Assembly: GCA_016931085.1 (NCBI GenBank)
Contig: JAFGFO010000331.1
Span: 1 to 22,374, forward strand
Origin: Thermoflexales bacterium
Lineage (GTDB): Bacteria; Chloroflexota; Anaerolineae; Fen-1058
Reading direction: 5' to 3'
Length of the DNA: 22,374 nucleotides
Position numbers and translations under genes: made by a program. The number at the start of each line of letters is the position of its first letter. Positions within the stretch are counted from its first letter, which is position 1. The notes beneath the pieces were generated by a model. It had not been told where the DNA came from, ran no database searches, and was given only the letters and a program-made list of their open reading frames with translations. Below, piece after piece: positions 1 to 7,806 of the stretch.

Positions 1-24
1 GAGCGCAGAGTTTTTAAAATTCTT

Positions 25-51
25 CTCGGCGGCCTCGGCGCTCTCGGCGGT
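25..51. repeat. 9-bp tandem repeat, three units, upstream of the cyclase gene
   Basis: Three consecutive 9-mers (CTCGGCGGC, CTCGGCGCT, CTCGGCGGT) differ only in their last two bases. They lie in the 119-bp leader before the first gene. The rest of this leader holds a T/A-rich stretch (11-22), a strong AGGAGG (72-77) and a tiny reading frame. No gene end is visible on the left. The function of the repeat is unknown; it is listed because its direct repetition is clear. Confidence 0.6.
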
Positions 52-84
52 GAAAGAGTTTTGGTTGCGGCAGGAGGCCGCGCT

Positions 85-135
85 ATGAATATACATGTGA
101 TGTCAAGCAGAGCAGCTCTATGCCGACTATTTTGA
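85..135 (+). CDS. Possible 16-codon leader peptide overlapping the cyclase start
   Basis: An ATG at 85 sits 7 nt after a strong Shine-Dalgarno AGGAGG (72-77) and opens a 16-residue frame ending in TGA at 133-135. It overlaps the first 16 bases of the cyclase gene in another frame. The cyclase ATG at 120 has no comparable ribosome site. Translation of the short frame could therefore bring ribosomes to the cyclase start (coupling). The peptide has no recognisable sequence feature. This is an inference from spacing alone, and the frame may simply be chance. Confidence 0.3.
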   Translation: MNIHVMSSRAALCRLF

Positions 136-2477
136 TCATTGACGACGAAGAAGGCACCCGTGTCCTGGCGCGCATGGCGCTTGGCCGCCAGGGTTACACG
201 GTGCTGGAAGAGGCGGATGCCCAGGCCGGCATCGCCACGGCCCGCAGCCGGCTGCCCGATCTGATCCTGATGGACATCAGCATGCCGCTGCTGGACGGGT
301 GGACGGCCACACGCGTGCTCAAGGCCGACCCGGCCATGGCGCACATCCCGATTGTCGCCTGGACGGCCTTGAACATTGGCGGCGAGCAGGGCGCGCTCAT
401 GGCCGGCTATGACGGCTATCTGCCCAAGCCGGTCGATATGAGCGTGTTTGTGGAGCAGATAGCCGTTTTGCTGCCTGAACAGCCGCCCGAGACAGGCAGG
501 CCGCCTGCCGCTGCACAAGTTTTTGTTTCCCAGCCCCAACCCCTCATCGCCCCATCCTCGCTGGCTGAGGCTCGCTTGCTGTTATTGGCGGACGATCCGG
601 CCACCATCGAGCAGGTGCGGCGAGAAATGACTGGGCGAGGATACAGCCACATCCGAGAAACAGCCGATCTGCCTGTCGTCCTCAAGGCTGCGATCGAGCG
701 CCAGCTTGACTTGATCTTGCTCGACCTGGACCTCACGTACCAGGACGGCTTTAAGGTTTTGCGGCAACTGCGCTCGGATGCGCGCCTGGAGAATGTGCCG
801 GTGCTAGCTATCACTGCCGTCCACACTGACCCGGCCGACGTCAAGCACGGGCTGGAACTGGGTGCGAACGATTACTTCTCCCAGCCTGTGGATTGGGACG
901 AACTGGTGACCCACCTGGCCAGCCGGCTGCGCATCAAGTTGTTGGAAGACAAACTGCGCCGCCGGCAGATCGACATGGAGGTGCTGTATCGCGCCAGCCA
1001 AGTGCTGGGCGCCAGCCTCGACCCGGCCATGGTGCTGGCGGTGATCCTGGAACAGGCGGCCGCCTCGGTCGAGGCCGGCCAGGGCAGCCTGTATTTGCTC
1101 GACAAAGCTTGCCAACCCATCCACCAATTGCACACCAGCGGTGTTCCGGACGTGCCGCCGGATAGGCTCGAGGCGATGTTTGACGAGCAGACCCGCCAAT
1201 GGTCTTGCAGACTCCTGGAGCCGGCTGTGGTCGAGAATACCCCTCAGCGCCCGTATGGACTGCGCTTGCCGGCGGATGCCCATACCCGCTCGTCGCTGCT
1301 CGTCCCCCTGGTGGGGCGCGAGGGCGTGATGGGTGTGCTGGTGCTGGATCACGACGAGGCCGATTACTTTAGCCAGGAGCACCTCGTGTGGCTCACGGCC
1401 TTGACGGCCCAGGCGGCTGTGGCGCTCGACAATGCCCGCTTGTTCGAGCAAGTGCGCGGCGAGCGCAAGAAATTGTCGGCTATCCTGGACAGCTCGGCAG
1501 ACGGCATCGTGGTGGTCGATGACGAGATGCGCATCACGCTCGTCAACGCGCCCGCCAGGCAGGTGCTGGCGTTGAGGGTCGAGCAAATCGGCCAGGCTGT
1601 CCAGATCGCGCTGCCCAAGGACAATCCGCTGACAACCTTGTTCGGTTTTGCCGAGCTGCGCCAGGAGCCGGTCGTCTTGGAAGTGGACATCGGCAAGGGC
1701 ACCTATCACACCACGGTCAGGCCGGTGCCGGGACTGGGCTACGTGGCTGCCCTGCACGACATCAGCCTGGTCAAAGAGATCGAGCAGATGGAGCTGGAGC
1801 GCGAGCGGCAGAAGACCGAACACGTGCGCCACGAGTTTGAGCGTCACTTTTCACCCCAGGTGGTCGAGCTGCTCTTGAAACGTGGCGAGACGCTCAGTAT
1901 GCTGCGCAAGTGCGAGGCGGCTGTGCTGTTTTCGGACTTGCGCAATTACACCGGGCTGACCGAACGCCTGGGGCTCGAGGTCGTGGTGGAATACGTGCTC
2001 AAGCGTTACATCACCGTGATGACGGACATGGTGTATACTCACGAGGGCATGATCAACAAGATCCTGGGCGACGGGATCATGGCCGTGTTTGGCGTGCCCC
2101 TCCCGCAGGCCAATGCGCCCCAACGTGCCCTGCGCACGGCCCTGGCCATGCAGCGCGCCCTGGCCATGTTGCGTGAAGGTTGGCTGCGCGAGTTGAACCA
2201 GGAAATCAGCATGGGGGTAGGCCTGGCGTGGGGGGTGGTGGTGGCCGGCGACATCGGCGGGGTGTCGAAGCGGGTGGATTATACGGTCATCGGCGACGCG
2301 GTCAACCTGGCCGCGCGCCTGGGAGAAATGGCTGCCCCCGGCGAGGTGCTGCTGGCCGAGTCCTTGGCCCAGGTCGTGGGTGTCTGCGACGAGTGGCGCC
2401 TGGAAGAATTACCTCCGGTGAAGGTCAAGGGCAAAGAGCACCCGCAGTGCGTTTACCGGGCCGAGCTGATCGAGTAG
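120..2477 (+). CDS. Receiver-receiver-GAF-PAS class III adenylate cyclase
   Basis: A cytoplasmic 785-residue signalling enzyme predicted to make cAMP from ATP. Domains in order: receiver 1 (about 3-118; acidic pair D8/D9, phospho-acceptor D52, Lys103 in LPKPVD); receiver 2 (about 152-272; acceptor D202); GAF (about 297-440); PAS (about 450-550); a short coiled linker (555-585); and a class III nucleotide cyclase domain (about 595-785). The cyclase has metal-binding D606 (FSDLRNYTGLTE) and D651 (KILGDGIMAVFG), adenine-selecting K647, the DYTVIGDAVNLAARL motif with D720/T722, and transition-state N729 and R733. All catalytic residues are present and favour adenylate over guanylate cyclase. Receiver 2 has Gln255 where the conserved Lys is expected (FSQPVD), so it may not signal normally. 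No membrane segment is seen. ATG 120 is the only plausible in-frame start. The histidine kinase 49 bp downstream is the likely phosphodonor. Confidence 0.93.
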   Translation: MPTILIIDDEEGTRVLARMALGRQGYTVLEEADAQAGIATARSRLPDLILMDISMPLLDGWTATRVLKADPAMAHIPIVAWTALNIGGEQGALMAGYDGYLPKPVDMSVFVEQIAVLLPEQPPETGRPPAAAQVFVSQPQPLIAPSSLAEARLLLLADDPATIEQVRREMTGRGYSHIRETADLPVVLKAAIERQLDLILLDLDLTYQDGFKVLRQLRSDARLENVPVLAITAVHTDPADVKHGLELGANDYFSQPVDWDELVTHLASRLRIKLLEDKLRRRQIDMEVLYRASQVLGASLDPAMVLAVILEQAAASVEAGQGSLYLLDKACQPIHQLHTSGVPDVPPDRLEAMFDEQTRQWSCRLLEPAVVENTPQRPYGLRLPADAHTRSSLLVPLVGREGVMGVLVLDHDEADYFSQEHLVWLTALTAQAAVALDNARLFEQVRGERKKLSAILDSSADGIVVVDDEMRITLVNAPARQVLALRVEQIGQAVQIALPKDNPLTTLFGFAELRQEPVVLEVDIGKGTYHTTVRPVPGLGYVAALHDISLVKEIEQMELERERQKTEHVRHEFERHFSPQVVELLLKRGETLSMLRKCEAAVLFSDLRNYTGLTERLGLEVVVEYVLKRYITVMTDMVYTHEGMINKILGDGIMAVFGVPLPQANAPQRALRTALAMQRALAMLREGWLRELNQEISMGVGLAWGVVVAGDIGGVSKRVDYTVIGDAVNLAARLGEMAAPGEVLLAESLAQVVGVCDEWRLEELPPVKVKGKEHPQCVYRAELIE

Positions 2478-2487
2478 CCTGTTAGAA

Positions 2488-2503
2488 ACCCGAGCCATCG
2501 GGT
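2488..2503. other. Small stem-loop between the cyclase and kinase genes
   Basis: ACCCGA and TCGGGT form a perfect 6-bp stem with a 4-nt loop, 10 bp after the cyclase stop codon. A T-containing but not T-rich stretch follows, so this is at best a weak terminator or attenuator. It occupies much of the 49-bp spacer. The downstream kinase start (2527) has no clear ribosome site. Confidence 0.35.
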
Positions 2504-2526
2504 ATTGTCATCTTTGGTGTAAATGT

Positions 2527-4089
2527 ATGAACAAGCAGGCGCAGACGCCCACGACCGGCGAGCCGGCACCCCAACAGACGGCAGCTCAAAGCGGCAGCCA
2601 GGACGCTGCCTTGGCCGCCATGGCTGAGAGTGAGGCCAGGCTGCGCCAGATCGCATCTTTGCTCCACGAGGCCGTCTGGCTGCGGGATACCCGCACGCTG
2701 GAGGTGCTCTATGTCAACCCGGCTTACGAGACGATCTGGGGGCGAAGCTGCGAGAGCTTGTATGCCCAACCGATGTCTTTCTTGGATGCCCTTCACCCCG
2801 ATGACAGAGAGCGGGTGATGCAGGCCTTTCAAAACCAATCCGAGGGGGCATGGTTCGACCAGGAGTTTCGCATCATCCGGCCTGATGGCAGCTTCCGCTG
2901 GGTGTGGGGCCGGACATTCCCGATCAAAGATGAGGGCGGGCAGGTGTACCGCGTAGTGGCGGTGACAGAGGATATCACCGCGCGCAAGCAGGCAGAGCAG
3001 CAACTGCGTTTCCAGGCCATGCTCTTGGACCAGATCCAGGACTCGATCATCGCCACCGACCTTGAGGGACAGATCACGTATACCAACAAAGTCGCGACTC
3101 GCTTGCTCCAGGTAGGCTGGACGGAGCTGATCGGCCAGAGCGCGCACGCCTTGGGGGAAGACGCCGGCCGAGGCGCCACCCAGCAAGAAATCATTGACAG
3201 GACTTTGGCCGATGGCAAGTGGCAAGGGATCGTGGTCAATTATGCCAGCGATGGCTCCGAAAAGCTGATCGAGGCCAGGACCTGGTTGATTCGCGACCAA
3301 AGCCAGCAGCCGGTTGGGATGGTGGGCGTCTCGCTTGACGTGACCGAACGGGTGCGCATGGAGGAGGCGCTGCACCAGCGCGCGCTCGAGTTGCAAGAAC
3401 GCAATGAGGAGCTGGATGCCTTCGCTCACACCGTGGCTCACGACTTGAAAAGCCCACTCGGGCCGCTCTTGGGTTATGCCAACATGCTGGGCAGCCATCG
3501 CGGCTCGATGCCGGATGAGGATGTCGAAAAATGCTGCGCCGAGATCGCTCGCTCGGCGCACAGGCTGGGAAACATTGTCGATGAATTGCTGCTGTTGGCG
3601 GAACTTCGCCGGGCGGAGGTGGTGTTGACCCCCTTGGATATGGGCACCATTGTGCTTGGAGCACGGCAGCGCTTGGCCGACAAGATCGTCGCGCTGGACG
3701 CCCAGATCGCCCTGCCGGACGAGTGGCCACAGGCTTTGGGTTACGCAGCGTGGGTGGAGGAGGTCTGGGCCAATTACCTGAGCAACGCTCTCAAGTACAG
3801 CAACCACCCACCGCAACTGGCACTCGGCGCAACGCCAGCGCCGGAGGGAATGCTGCGCTTTTGGGTGCGCGATAACGGCGACGGCATCTCGCCCGAAGAC
3901 CAGCCTCGCTTGTTTACGCCGTTTACGCGGCTCAACCAGGTGCGCGCCAGGGGCCAAGGCCTGGGACTGTCGATTGTGCGGCGCATCGTGGAAAAGCTGG
4001 GTGGGCAGGTCGGCGTCGAAAGCGAGGGCCAGCCGGGCCAGGGCAGCACCTTTAGCTTTACGCTGCCAGCCGCACCAAGCAATGGTTGA
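2527..4089 (+). CDS. Soluble PAS-PAS sensor histidine kinase
   Basis: A 520-residue two-component sensor kinase that should autophosphorylate on histidine and pass the phosphate to a receiver. PAS 1 with a PAC tail spans about 38-155 (WVWGRTFPIKDEGG and AVTEDITARKQAE). PAS 2 spans about 165-275 and ends SLDVTERVRMEE. A short coil (275-298) leads to the HisKA dimer domain with phospho-acceptor H305 in AHTVAHDLKSPLG. The HATPase domain has an N box with N420 (NYLSNALKYS), a G1 box DNGDGI (449-454), an F box (LFTPFTRL) and a G2 box GQGLGLS. There is no transmembrane segment or signal peptide, so it senses a cytoplasmic cue, ligand unknown. It has no receiver or output domain of its own. The cyclase just upstream carries two receivers and is the obvious partner. 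The N-terminal 30 residues are low complexity. Confidence 0.93.
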   Translation: MNKQAQTPTTGEPAPQQTAAQSGSQDAALAAMAESEARLRQIASLLHEAVWLRDTRTLEVLYVNPAYETIWGRSCESLYAQPMSFLDALHPDDRERVMQAFQNQSEGAWFDQEFRIIRPDGSFRWVWGRTFPIKDEGGQVYRVVAVTEDITARKQAEQQLRFQAMLLDQIQDSIIATDLEGQITYTNKVATRLLQVGWTELIGQSAHALGEDAGRGATQQEIIDRTLADGKWQGIVVNYASDGSEKLIEARTWLIRDQSQQPVGMVGVSLDVTERVRMEEALHQRALELQERNEELDAFAHTVAHDLKSPLGPLLGYANMLGSHRGSMPDEDVEKCCAEIARSAHRLGNIVDELLLLAELRRAEVVLTPLDMGTIVLGARQRLADKIVALDAQIALPDEWPQALGYAAWVEEVWANYLSNALKYSNHPPQLALGATPAPEGMLRFWVRDNGDGISPEDQPRLFTPFTRLNQVRARGQGLGLSIVRRIVEKLGGQVGVESEGQPGQGSTFSFTLPAAPSNG

Positions 4090-4102
4090 TGCCCCCTCTC
4101 CA

Positions 4103-4137
4103 ACGATCCAGAATTCGCAATCCGCAATCCAAAATTC
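4103..4137. repeat. Heptad repeat array, NNRATYC, five units
   Basis: Five successive 7-mers read ACGATCC, AGAATTC, GCAATCC, GCAATCC, AAAATTC. The conserved core RATYC recurs exactly every 7 bp. The array lies in the 64-bp spacer between the kinase stop and the corrinoid protein's ribosome site. It shares its 7-bp period, but not its unit sequence, with arrays in other spacers of this window. Confidence 0.65.
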
Positions 4138-4142
4138 TTCCT

Positions 4143-4148
4143 AGGAGG
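4143..4148 (+). promoter_or_regulatory. Strong ribosome binding site for the corrinoid protein
   Basis: A perfect AGGAGG lies 5 nt before ATG 4154 and fixes that start. It is the strongest translation signal on the plus strand and is consistent with high expression of a corrinoid protein shared by two methyltransferases. Confidence 0.8.
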
Positions 4149-4153
4149 TTTAT

Positions 4154-4801
4154 ATGTCTGAAGAACTGTTCAAAGCGATGAAACAAAGCGTCATCGACGG
4201 CGAACCCGAGCAAGCCGAGGCGTTGGCCAGGCAGGCGCTCGAACGTGAGCTTGACCCGCTGGATGCCATCAACCAGGGCTATGTGCCCGGCGTAAACCAT
4301 GTGGGCGAGCAGTTTGGCTGCGGCGAGATGTTCTTGCCTGATCTGGTGATGGCCGGCGAGGCGATGAAAGCCGCCGTGATCGTGCTCGAGCCCGAGATGC
4401 AAAAACGCGGCAGCGCGCGCCAGATGTTGGGCAAAGTGGTGCTGGGCACCGTCAAGGGCGACATCCACGAAATCGGCAAGACCTTGGTGGCCACGATGCT
4501 GGCGGCCGGCGGTTTCGAGGTGTATGACCTGGGCGTCGACGTGCCCTTCGAGACCTTTGCAGAAAAGGCGCGCGAGGTGGAGGCCGACATCGTCGGCGTG
4601 TCGGCCCTGCTGACGACGACCATGGTCGGCCAGAAGAACGTGATCGAGGCCCTGGAGAAAAACGGGCTGCGCCCCAAGGTCAAGGTCATGGTGGGTGGCG
4701 CGCCGGTCACGCGCAGTTGGGCCGAGGAAATCGGCGCCGAGGGCTACAGCGAAGACGCCATCAGCGCCGTGGCCGAGGCCAGGCGATTGGTCGGAGCCTG
4801 A
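4154..4801 (+). CDS. Methyltransferase-associated corrinoid protein (MttC/MtbC type)
   Basis: A 215-residue cobalamin-binding protein that carries the methyl group between a substrate:corrinoid methyltransferase and the acceptor-side methyltransferase. An N-terminal helical cap domain spans about 1-88. The B12-binding Rossmann domain (about 92-215) has the base-off/His-on motif GDIHEIGK, with D103, axial ligand H105 and G108. The further family motifs VGVSALLTTTM and VMVGGAPVT are also present. Length is typical of the MttC/MtbC/MtaC family. It is followed after 1 nt by the first MttB homologue, whose ribosome site GGAG (4793-4796) lies inside this gene, so the two are translationally coupled. 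The family assignment is firm. The substrate (trimethylamine, glycine betaine, proline betaine, carnitine or other) cannot be told from this protein. Confidence 0.95.
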   Translation: MSEELFKAMKQSVIDGEPEQAEALARQALERELDPLDAINQGYVPGVNHVGEQFGCGEMFLPDLVMAGEAMKAAVIVLEPEMQKRGSARQMLGKVVLGTVKGDIHEIGKTLVATMLAAGGFEVYDLGVDVPFETFAEKAREVEADIVGVSALLTTTMVGQKNVIEALEKNGLRPKVKVMVGGAPVTRSWAEEIGAEGYSEDAISAVAEARRLVGA

Positions 4802-4802
4802 A

Positions 4803-6248
4803 ATGCCTGGTAAAATCAACGCGATTTCAAGCCCGCGACTGAGCTTGAACAGCCTCAGCCCCCAAGACGTCCAGCGCATCCACACCGCCACGCTGGACGT
4901 GATCGAGTCGACCGGCGTCAAGTTCCCCTTGCCCAAGGCGCTGGATATCCTGGAGGCCAATGGCGCGGCGGTGGACCGCCAGGCGATGGTGGCCAAAATC
5001 CCAGGCCGTGTCGTCGAAGAGGCACTGCGAAAAGCCCCGCCGGTCTATACCCTGGCCGCGCGCAGCCCGGCCCAGGATTTGCCGCTCGACGGCCAGCACG
5101 TGTACCTGGGCACCGACGGCTGCGGCGTGGAGGTGATCGATGCCTTTGACGGCGGCCGCCGCCGCTCGACCAAGGCGGACGTGGCCGACACCTCGCGCGT
5201 GGCCGACGCGCTCGAAGAGGTAGCCTTTTGGTGGGCGATGATCTCGGCCCAGGACTGCCCGCCGCAAACGCGCGGCCTGCACGAGCTGGACGCCGCCTGG
5301 CGCAATACCACCAAGCACTTGCAGACCGAGAGCATCGTCACCGGGCGCGAGATGCGGGCCGCGATCGAGATGGCGGCTGCGATTGCCGGTGGGCGGGACG
5401 CGCTGCGCCGGCGGCCCGTGCTGTCGACCATGCAGTGCACGATCAGCCCACTGGCCCAGGATGGCGGCAGCCTGGAGGCCGGCCTGGTCGCCGCCGAAGC
5501 GGGATTGCCGGTCGGCTACATGACCATGGCCTCGTGCGCTTCGACTGGCCCGGCCACGCTGGCCGGCAACCTGGTCGTGGGCAACGCCGAGGTCATCAGC
5601 GCCCTGGCCTTGATGGAGCTGGCCTATCCCGGCGCGCCGGTCTATTACGCGGCCGCCCAGACCGCCATGGACCTGCGCAGCGGCGCCTATACCGGCGGCG
5701 GGCCGGAAGACTATTTGTTCGGCGCCGCCACCAACGTGCTGGCCGATTTTTACAACGTGCCGCTGTCCATGGGCGCTTTTGCCACCGGCGCCAAGCAGCC
5801 CGACTGGCAGGCCGCCGTCGATAACAGCTTGTCGTCGTTCATGGCCGCCCTGACTGGCTCGGACATGCTGCTGGGCTGTGGGCTGCTGCACGGCAGCCGC
5901 ATCCTGAGCTACGAGATGATGGTCATGGACTGCGAGATCTACAGCATCGTCCACAAGATGATGGAGGGTATCGTCGTCGACGACGAGACGCTGGCGTTGG
6001 ACGCCATTCGCGCCGTGGGGCCGGGCGGCAATTTCCTGGCCCAGAAGCACACCAAGCGGCACATGCGCAATCTTTGGCAGCCCCGCCTGATAGACCGCCG
6101 TCCCTACGAAGCCTGGGAAGCCAGGCGCGACGGCGCGCGCGAGTGGGCGCGCCAAAAGGCACAGGATATTCTCAAAAATCATCAACCCGAGCCATTGGAG
6201 CCGAAATTGGCCGCTGAGCTGGAGCGGATCATTCAAAGCTATACGTAA
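4803..6248 (+). CDS. MttB-superfamily corrinoid methyltransferase, non-pyrrolysine, copy 1
   Basis: A 481-residue homologue of trimethylamine:corrinoid methyltransferase, predicted to move a methyl group from a methylated amine-type substrate to the cobalt of the neighbouring corrinoid protein. Family features are the N-terminal helix (LSPQDVQRIHTATLDVIES), the glycine-rich LGTDGCGVEVIDAF segment and the ASCASTGPATLAGN region. Length matches full-size members with no in-frame amber codon, so it belongs to the non-Pyl branch, which includes the glycine betaine enzyme MtgB and related quaternary-amine demethylases. ATG 4803 is chosen because it follows the corrinoid stop by 1 nt and has GGAG 6 nt upstream. 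Longer in-frame starts would lie inside the corrinoid gene. The last codons and the TAA stop (6246-6248) fall inside a heptad repeat. Confidence 0.92.
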   Translation: MPGKINAISSPRLSLNSLSPQDVQRIHTATLDVIESTGVKFPLPKALDILEANGAAVDRQAMVAKIPGRVVEEALRKAPPVYTLAARSPAQDLPLDGQHVYLGTDGCGVEVIDAFDGGRRRSTKADVADTSRVADALEEVAFWWAMISAQDCPPQTRGLHELDAAWRNTTKHLQTESIVTGREMRAAIEMAAAIAGGRDALRRRPVLSTMQCTISPLAQDGGSLEAGLVAAEAGLPVGYMTMASCASTGPATLAGNLVVGNAEVISALALMELAYPGAPVYYAAAQTAMDLRSGAYTGGGPEDYLFGAATNVLADFYNVPLSMGAFATGAKQPDWQAAVDNSLSSFMAALTGSDMLLGCGLLHGSRILSYEMMVMDCEIYSIVHKMMEGIVVDDETLALDAIRAVGPGGNFLAQKHTKRHMRNLWQPRLIDRRPYEAWEARRDGAREWARQKAQDILKNHQPEPLEPKLAAELERIIQSYT

Positions 6249-6262
6249 TGCGTAAAACGCAA
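6242..6262. repeat. Heptad repeat at the end of mttB copy 1
   Basis: Three 7-mers (TACGTAA, TGCGTAA, AACGCAA) run across the end of the first MttB gene. The gene's TAA stop codon is the last three bases of the first unit. Two further heptads of related sequence (GACGTTT, CACGTTT at 6304-6317) close the same 79-bp spacer, just before the next ribosome site. Confidence 0.55.
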
Positions 6263-6303
6263 CAACGTGATTGGTGCATTATATCATCCCGAGCTTGCCG
6301 AGG

Positions 6304-6317
6304 GACGTTTCACGTTT
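6304..6317. repeat. Two heptad units before the ribosome site of mttB copy 2
   Basis: GACGTTT and CACGTTT are adjacent 7-mers abutting the CGGAGG ribosome site (6318-6323). Upstream of them, 6289-6305 reads like the 'CCCGAG...CGAGGGA' intergenic phrase that I recall as common in many environmental bacterial genomes. Two units alone would be weak; the call rests on the match to the other heptad arrays here. Confidence 0.35.
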
Positions 6318-6327
6318 CGGAGGTGTT

Positions 6328-7776
6328 ATGCAACCCACACTCAAGTTACTCGACGATGAGCTCATCCAGCGCATCCTGACCGAGGCGTTCGAGCTGCTGA
6401 TGGAGCCGGGCGTCAAGGTCCAGTCGCCCGAGGCGGCCGGGCTGCTGGCGGCAGCCGGCGCGCGCGTCGAAGGTGAGATCGTGCGCATCCCCCAGTCACT
6501 CGTGCGCGCCGCACTGGAGAGCGCGCCGCGCGAGTTCTTCCTGTACGACCGGACTGGTGCGCCGCGCGTGCGATACGGCGGCGATGCCGTTCACTTTGAC
6601 CCAGGCTCGTGCGGCGTGAACGTGCTCGACCCTGCTACGCTGGAGCACCGCCCATCGCAAGCGACCGACTTGGTGCGCCTGGTGCAGGTGACCGAAATGC
6701 TGCCGCAGTACGCTGCCCAGTCCACCACCGTCATCTGCGCTGACGTGCCCAAGGAAATCGGCGACCTGTATCGCCTGTTCCTGGTTTTATTGTATTCCGA
6801 CAAGCCCGTCGTCACTGGCGCTTTCTCGGTCCCCACCACCCAGGTGATGATCGAGCTGCTGGCGGCCGACAGCGGCGGCCGGGCGGCGCTGAAGGACAAA
6901 CCGCGGGCGGTGTTCGACGCCTGCCCCTCGCCGCCGCTGAATTGGAGCGCATTTGGCGCGCAGAGCCTGGTCGACCTGGCGCGCGCCTGGGTGCCGGCTG
7001 AAATCGTCTCGATGCCCTTGGCCGGGGCGACCGCCCCTGTCACGCTGGCCGGCTCGGTCGTGCAGCACGCCGCCGAGTGCCTCAGCGGCATCGCGATCCA
7101 CCAACTGGCCCAGGCGGGCGCACCGGTGGTGTGGGGTGGGGCGCCGGCCATCTTTGACATGCGGGCCGGCACCACGCCGATGGGGGCGGTTGAGACGGCC
7201 ATGATCGACGTGGCCTACGCCCAGGTCGGCAAGTCGCTGGGCTTGCCCACCCACGCCTACCTGGGCGCCAGCGACAGCAAGCTGGTCGACGCCCAGGCCG
7301 GGCTGGAGAGCGGCGTCACGGCCGTCATTGGCGCGTTGGGTGGGATCAACATGATCTCGGGCGCAGGGATGCTGGCCTTTTTGACTTGCCAGAGCGCCGA
7401 AAAGCTGGTGGTCGACGCCGAAGCGATCGCCATGGCCGAGCGGCTGCTGGCCGGCATCGAGCCGAGGGGCGAGAGCCTGGCGACGGCGGCCTTTGCCCTG
7501 GCCGGCTTGCGCGGCGAATTCCTCAAGCTCAAAGAGACGCGCCGCCTGTTCCAATTGGAGCAGTACTTACCCTCGGCCGTCATCGACCGCGGTTCGGTGC
7601 GCGCCTGGCAGGAAAAGGGCGCGCCAGATACCTTTGCCTTGGCTCGCGCGCGGGTGGACGAGCTGCTGGCCGCTTACCGGCGTCCAGAGATGGCCGCGGA
7701 GCGCGAGCGCGAGCTGTTCGCCATCGTCACGCGCGAGGCGAGCAAGGTGGGGTTAGGGCGTCTGCCGGGAACGTGA
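6328..7776 (+). CDS. MttB-superfamily corrinoid methyltransferase, non-pyrrolysine, copy 2
   Basis: A 482-residue second MttB-family protein, clearly divergent from its neighbour (for example FDPGSCGVNVLDPATLEHRP where copy 1 has LGTDGCGVEVIDAFDGGRRR). It is predicted to methylate the same corrinoid protein from a different methylated substrate, or as a partner of copy 1. The start ATG 6328 has CGGAGG about 4 nt upstream. An in-frame ATG at 6271 would add 19 residues unlike the family and lacks a ribosome site. There is no in-frame amber codon. The conserved glycine-rich core includes GAPVVWGGAPAIFDMRAG and GALGGINMISGAGMLAF. It is separated by 79 bp from copy 1 and followed 4 bp later by a strong hairpin, so it probably ends the operon. 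Substrate unknown. Confidence 0.92.
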   Translation: MQPTLKLLDDELIQRILTEAFELLMEPGVKVQSPEAAGLLAAAGARVEGEIVRIPQSLVRAALESAPREFFLYDRTGAPRVRYGGDAVHFDPGSCGVNVLDPATLEHRPSQATDLVRLVQVTEMLPQYAAQSTTVICADVPKEIGDLYRLFLVLLYSDKPVVTGAFSVPTTQVMIELLAADSGGRAALKDKPRAVFDACPSPPLNWSAFGAQSLVDLARAWVPAEIVSMPLAGATAPVTLAGSVVQHAAECLSGIAIHQLAQAGAPVVWGGAPAIFDMRAGTTPMGAVETAMIDVAYAQVGKSLGLPTHAYLGASDSKLVDAQAGLESGVTAVIGALGGINMISGAGMLAFLTCQSAEKLVVDAEAIAMAERLLAGIEPRGESLATAAFALAGLRGEFLKLKETRRLFQLEQYLPSAVIDRGSVRAWQEKGAPDTFALARARVDELLAAYRRPEMAAERERELFAIVTREASKVGLGRLPGT

Positions 7777-7780
7777 TCGT

Positions 7781-7806
7781 AGGGGCAGACCCCTGTGTCT
7801 GCCCCT
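7781..7806. terminator. 10-bp stem-loop after the methyltransferase operon
   Basis: AGGGGCAGAC and GTCTGCCCCT form a perfect 10-bp stem around a 6-nt loop, starting 4 bp after the stop of the second MttB gene. The position suits transcription termination or 3'-end protection, though no run of T follows. The sequence resembles a 'GTAGGGGCAGACC...' phrase that I recall recurring between genes in Chloroflexota and other environmental genomes, so it may be a mobile REP-like element. The rest of the 109-bp spacer (7807-7874) shows nothing clear before the GGAGGAG site at 7876-7882. Confidence 0.6.

Noticed and set aside
61..90. Promoter-like TTGGTT and TATGAA with 17-bp spacing before the cyclase
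   Set aside because: The match to consensus is poor, and the putative -10 overlaps the leader ATG and ribosome site; chance is likely.
2482..3957. 491-codon open frame antisense to the histidine kinase
   Set aside because: The sense strand encodes a kinase with all motifs. The antisense frame has no domain, has His/Gln/Leu-rich composition typical of GC-rich shadows, and has no ribosome site.
4827..6236. 469-codon open frame antisense to mttB copy 1
   Set aside because: A shadow frame created by strong third-position GC bias; its composition is rich in Arg, Gly, His and Gln and no family is recognisable.
4803..7776. Pyrrolysine-containing trimethylamine methyltransferase
   Set aside because: Both MttB homologues are full length without any in-frame amber codon, so they belong to the non-pyrrolysine branch.
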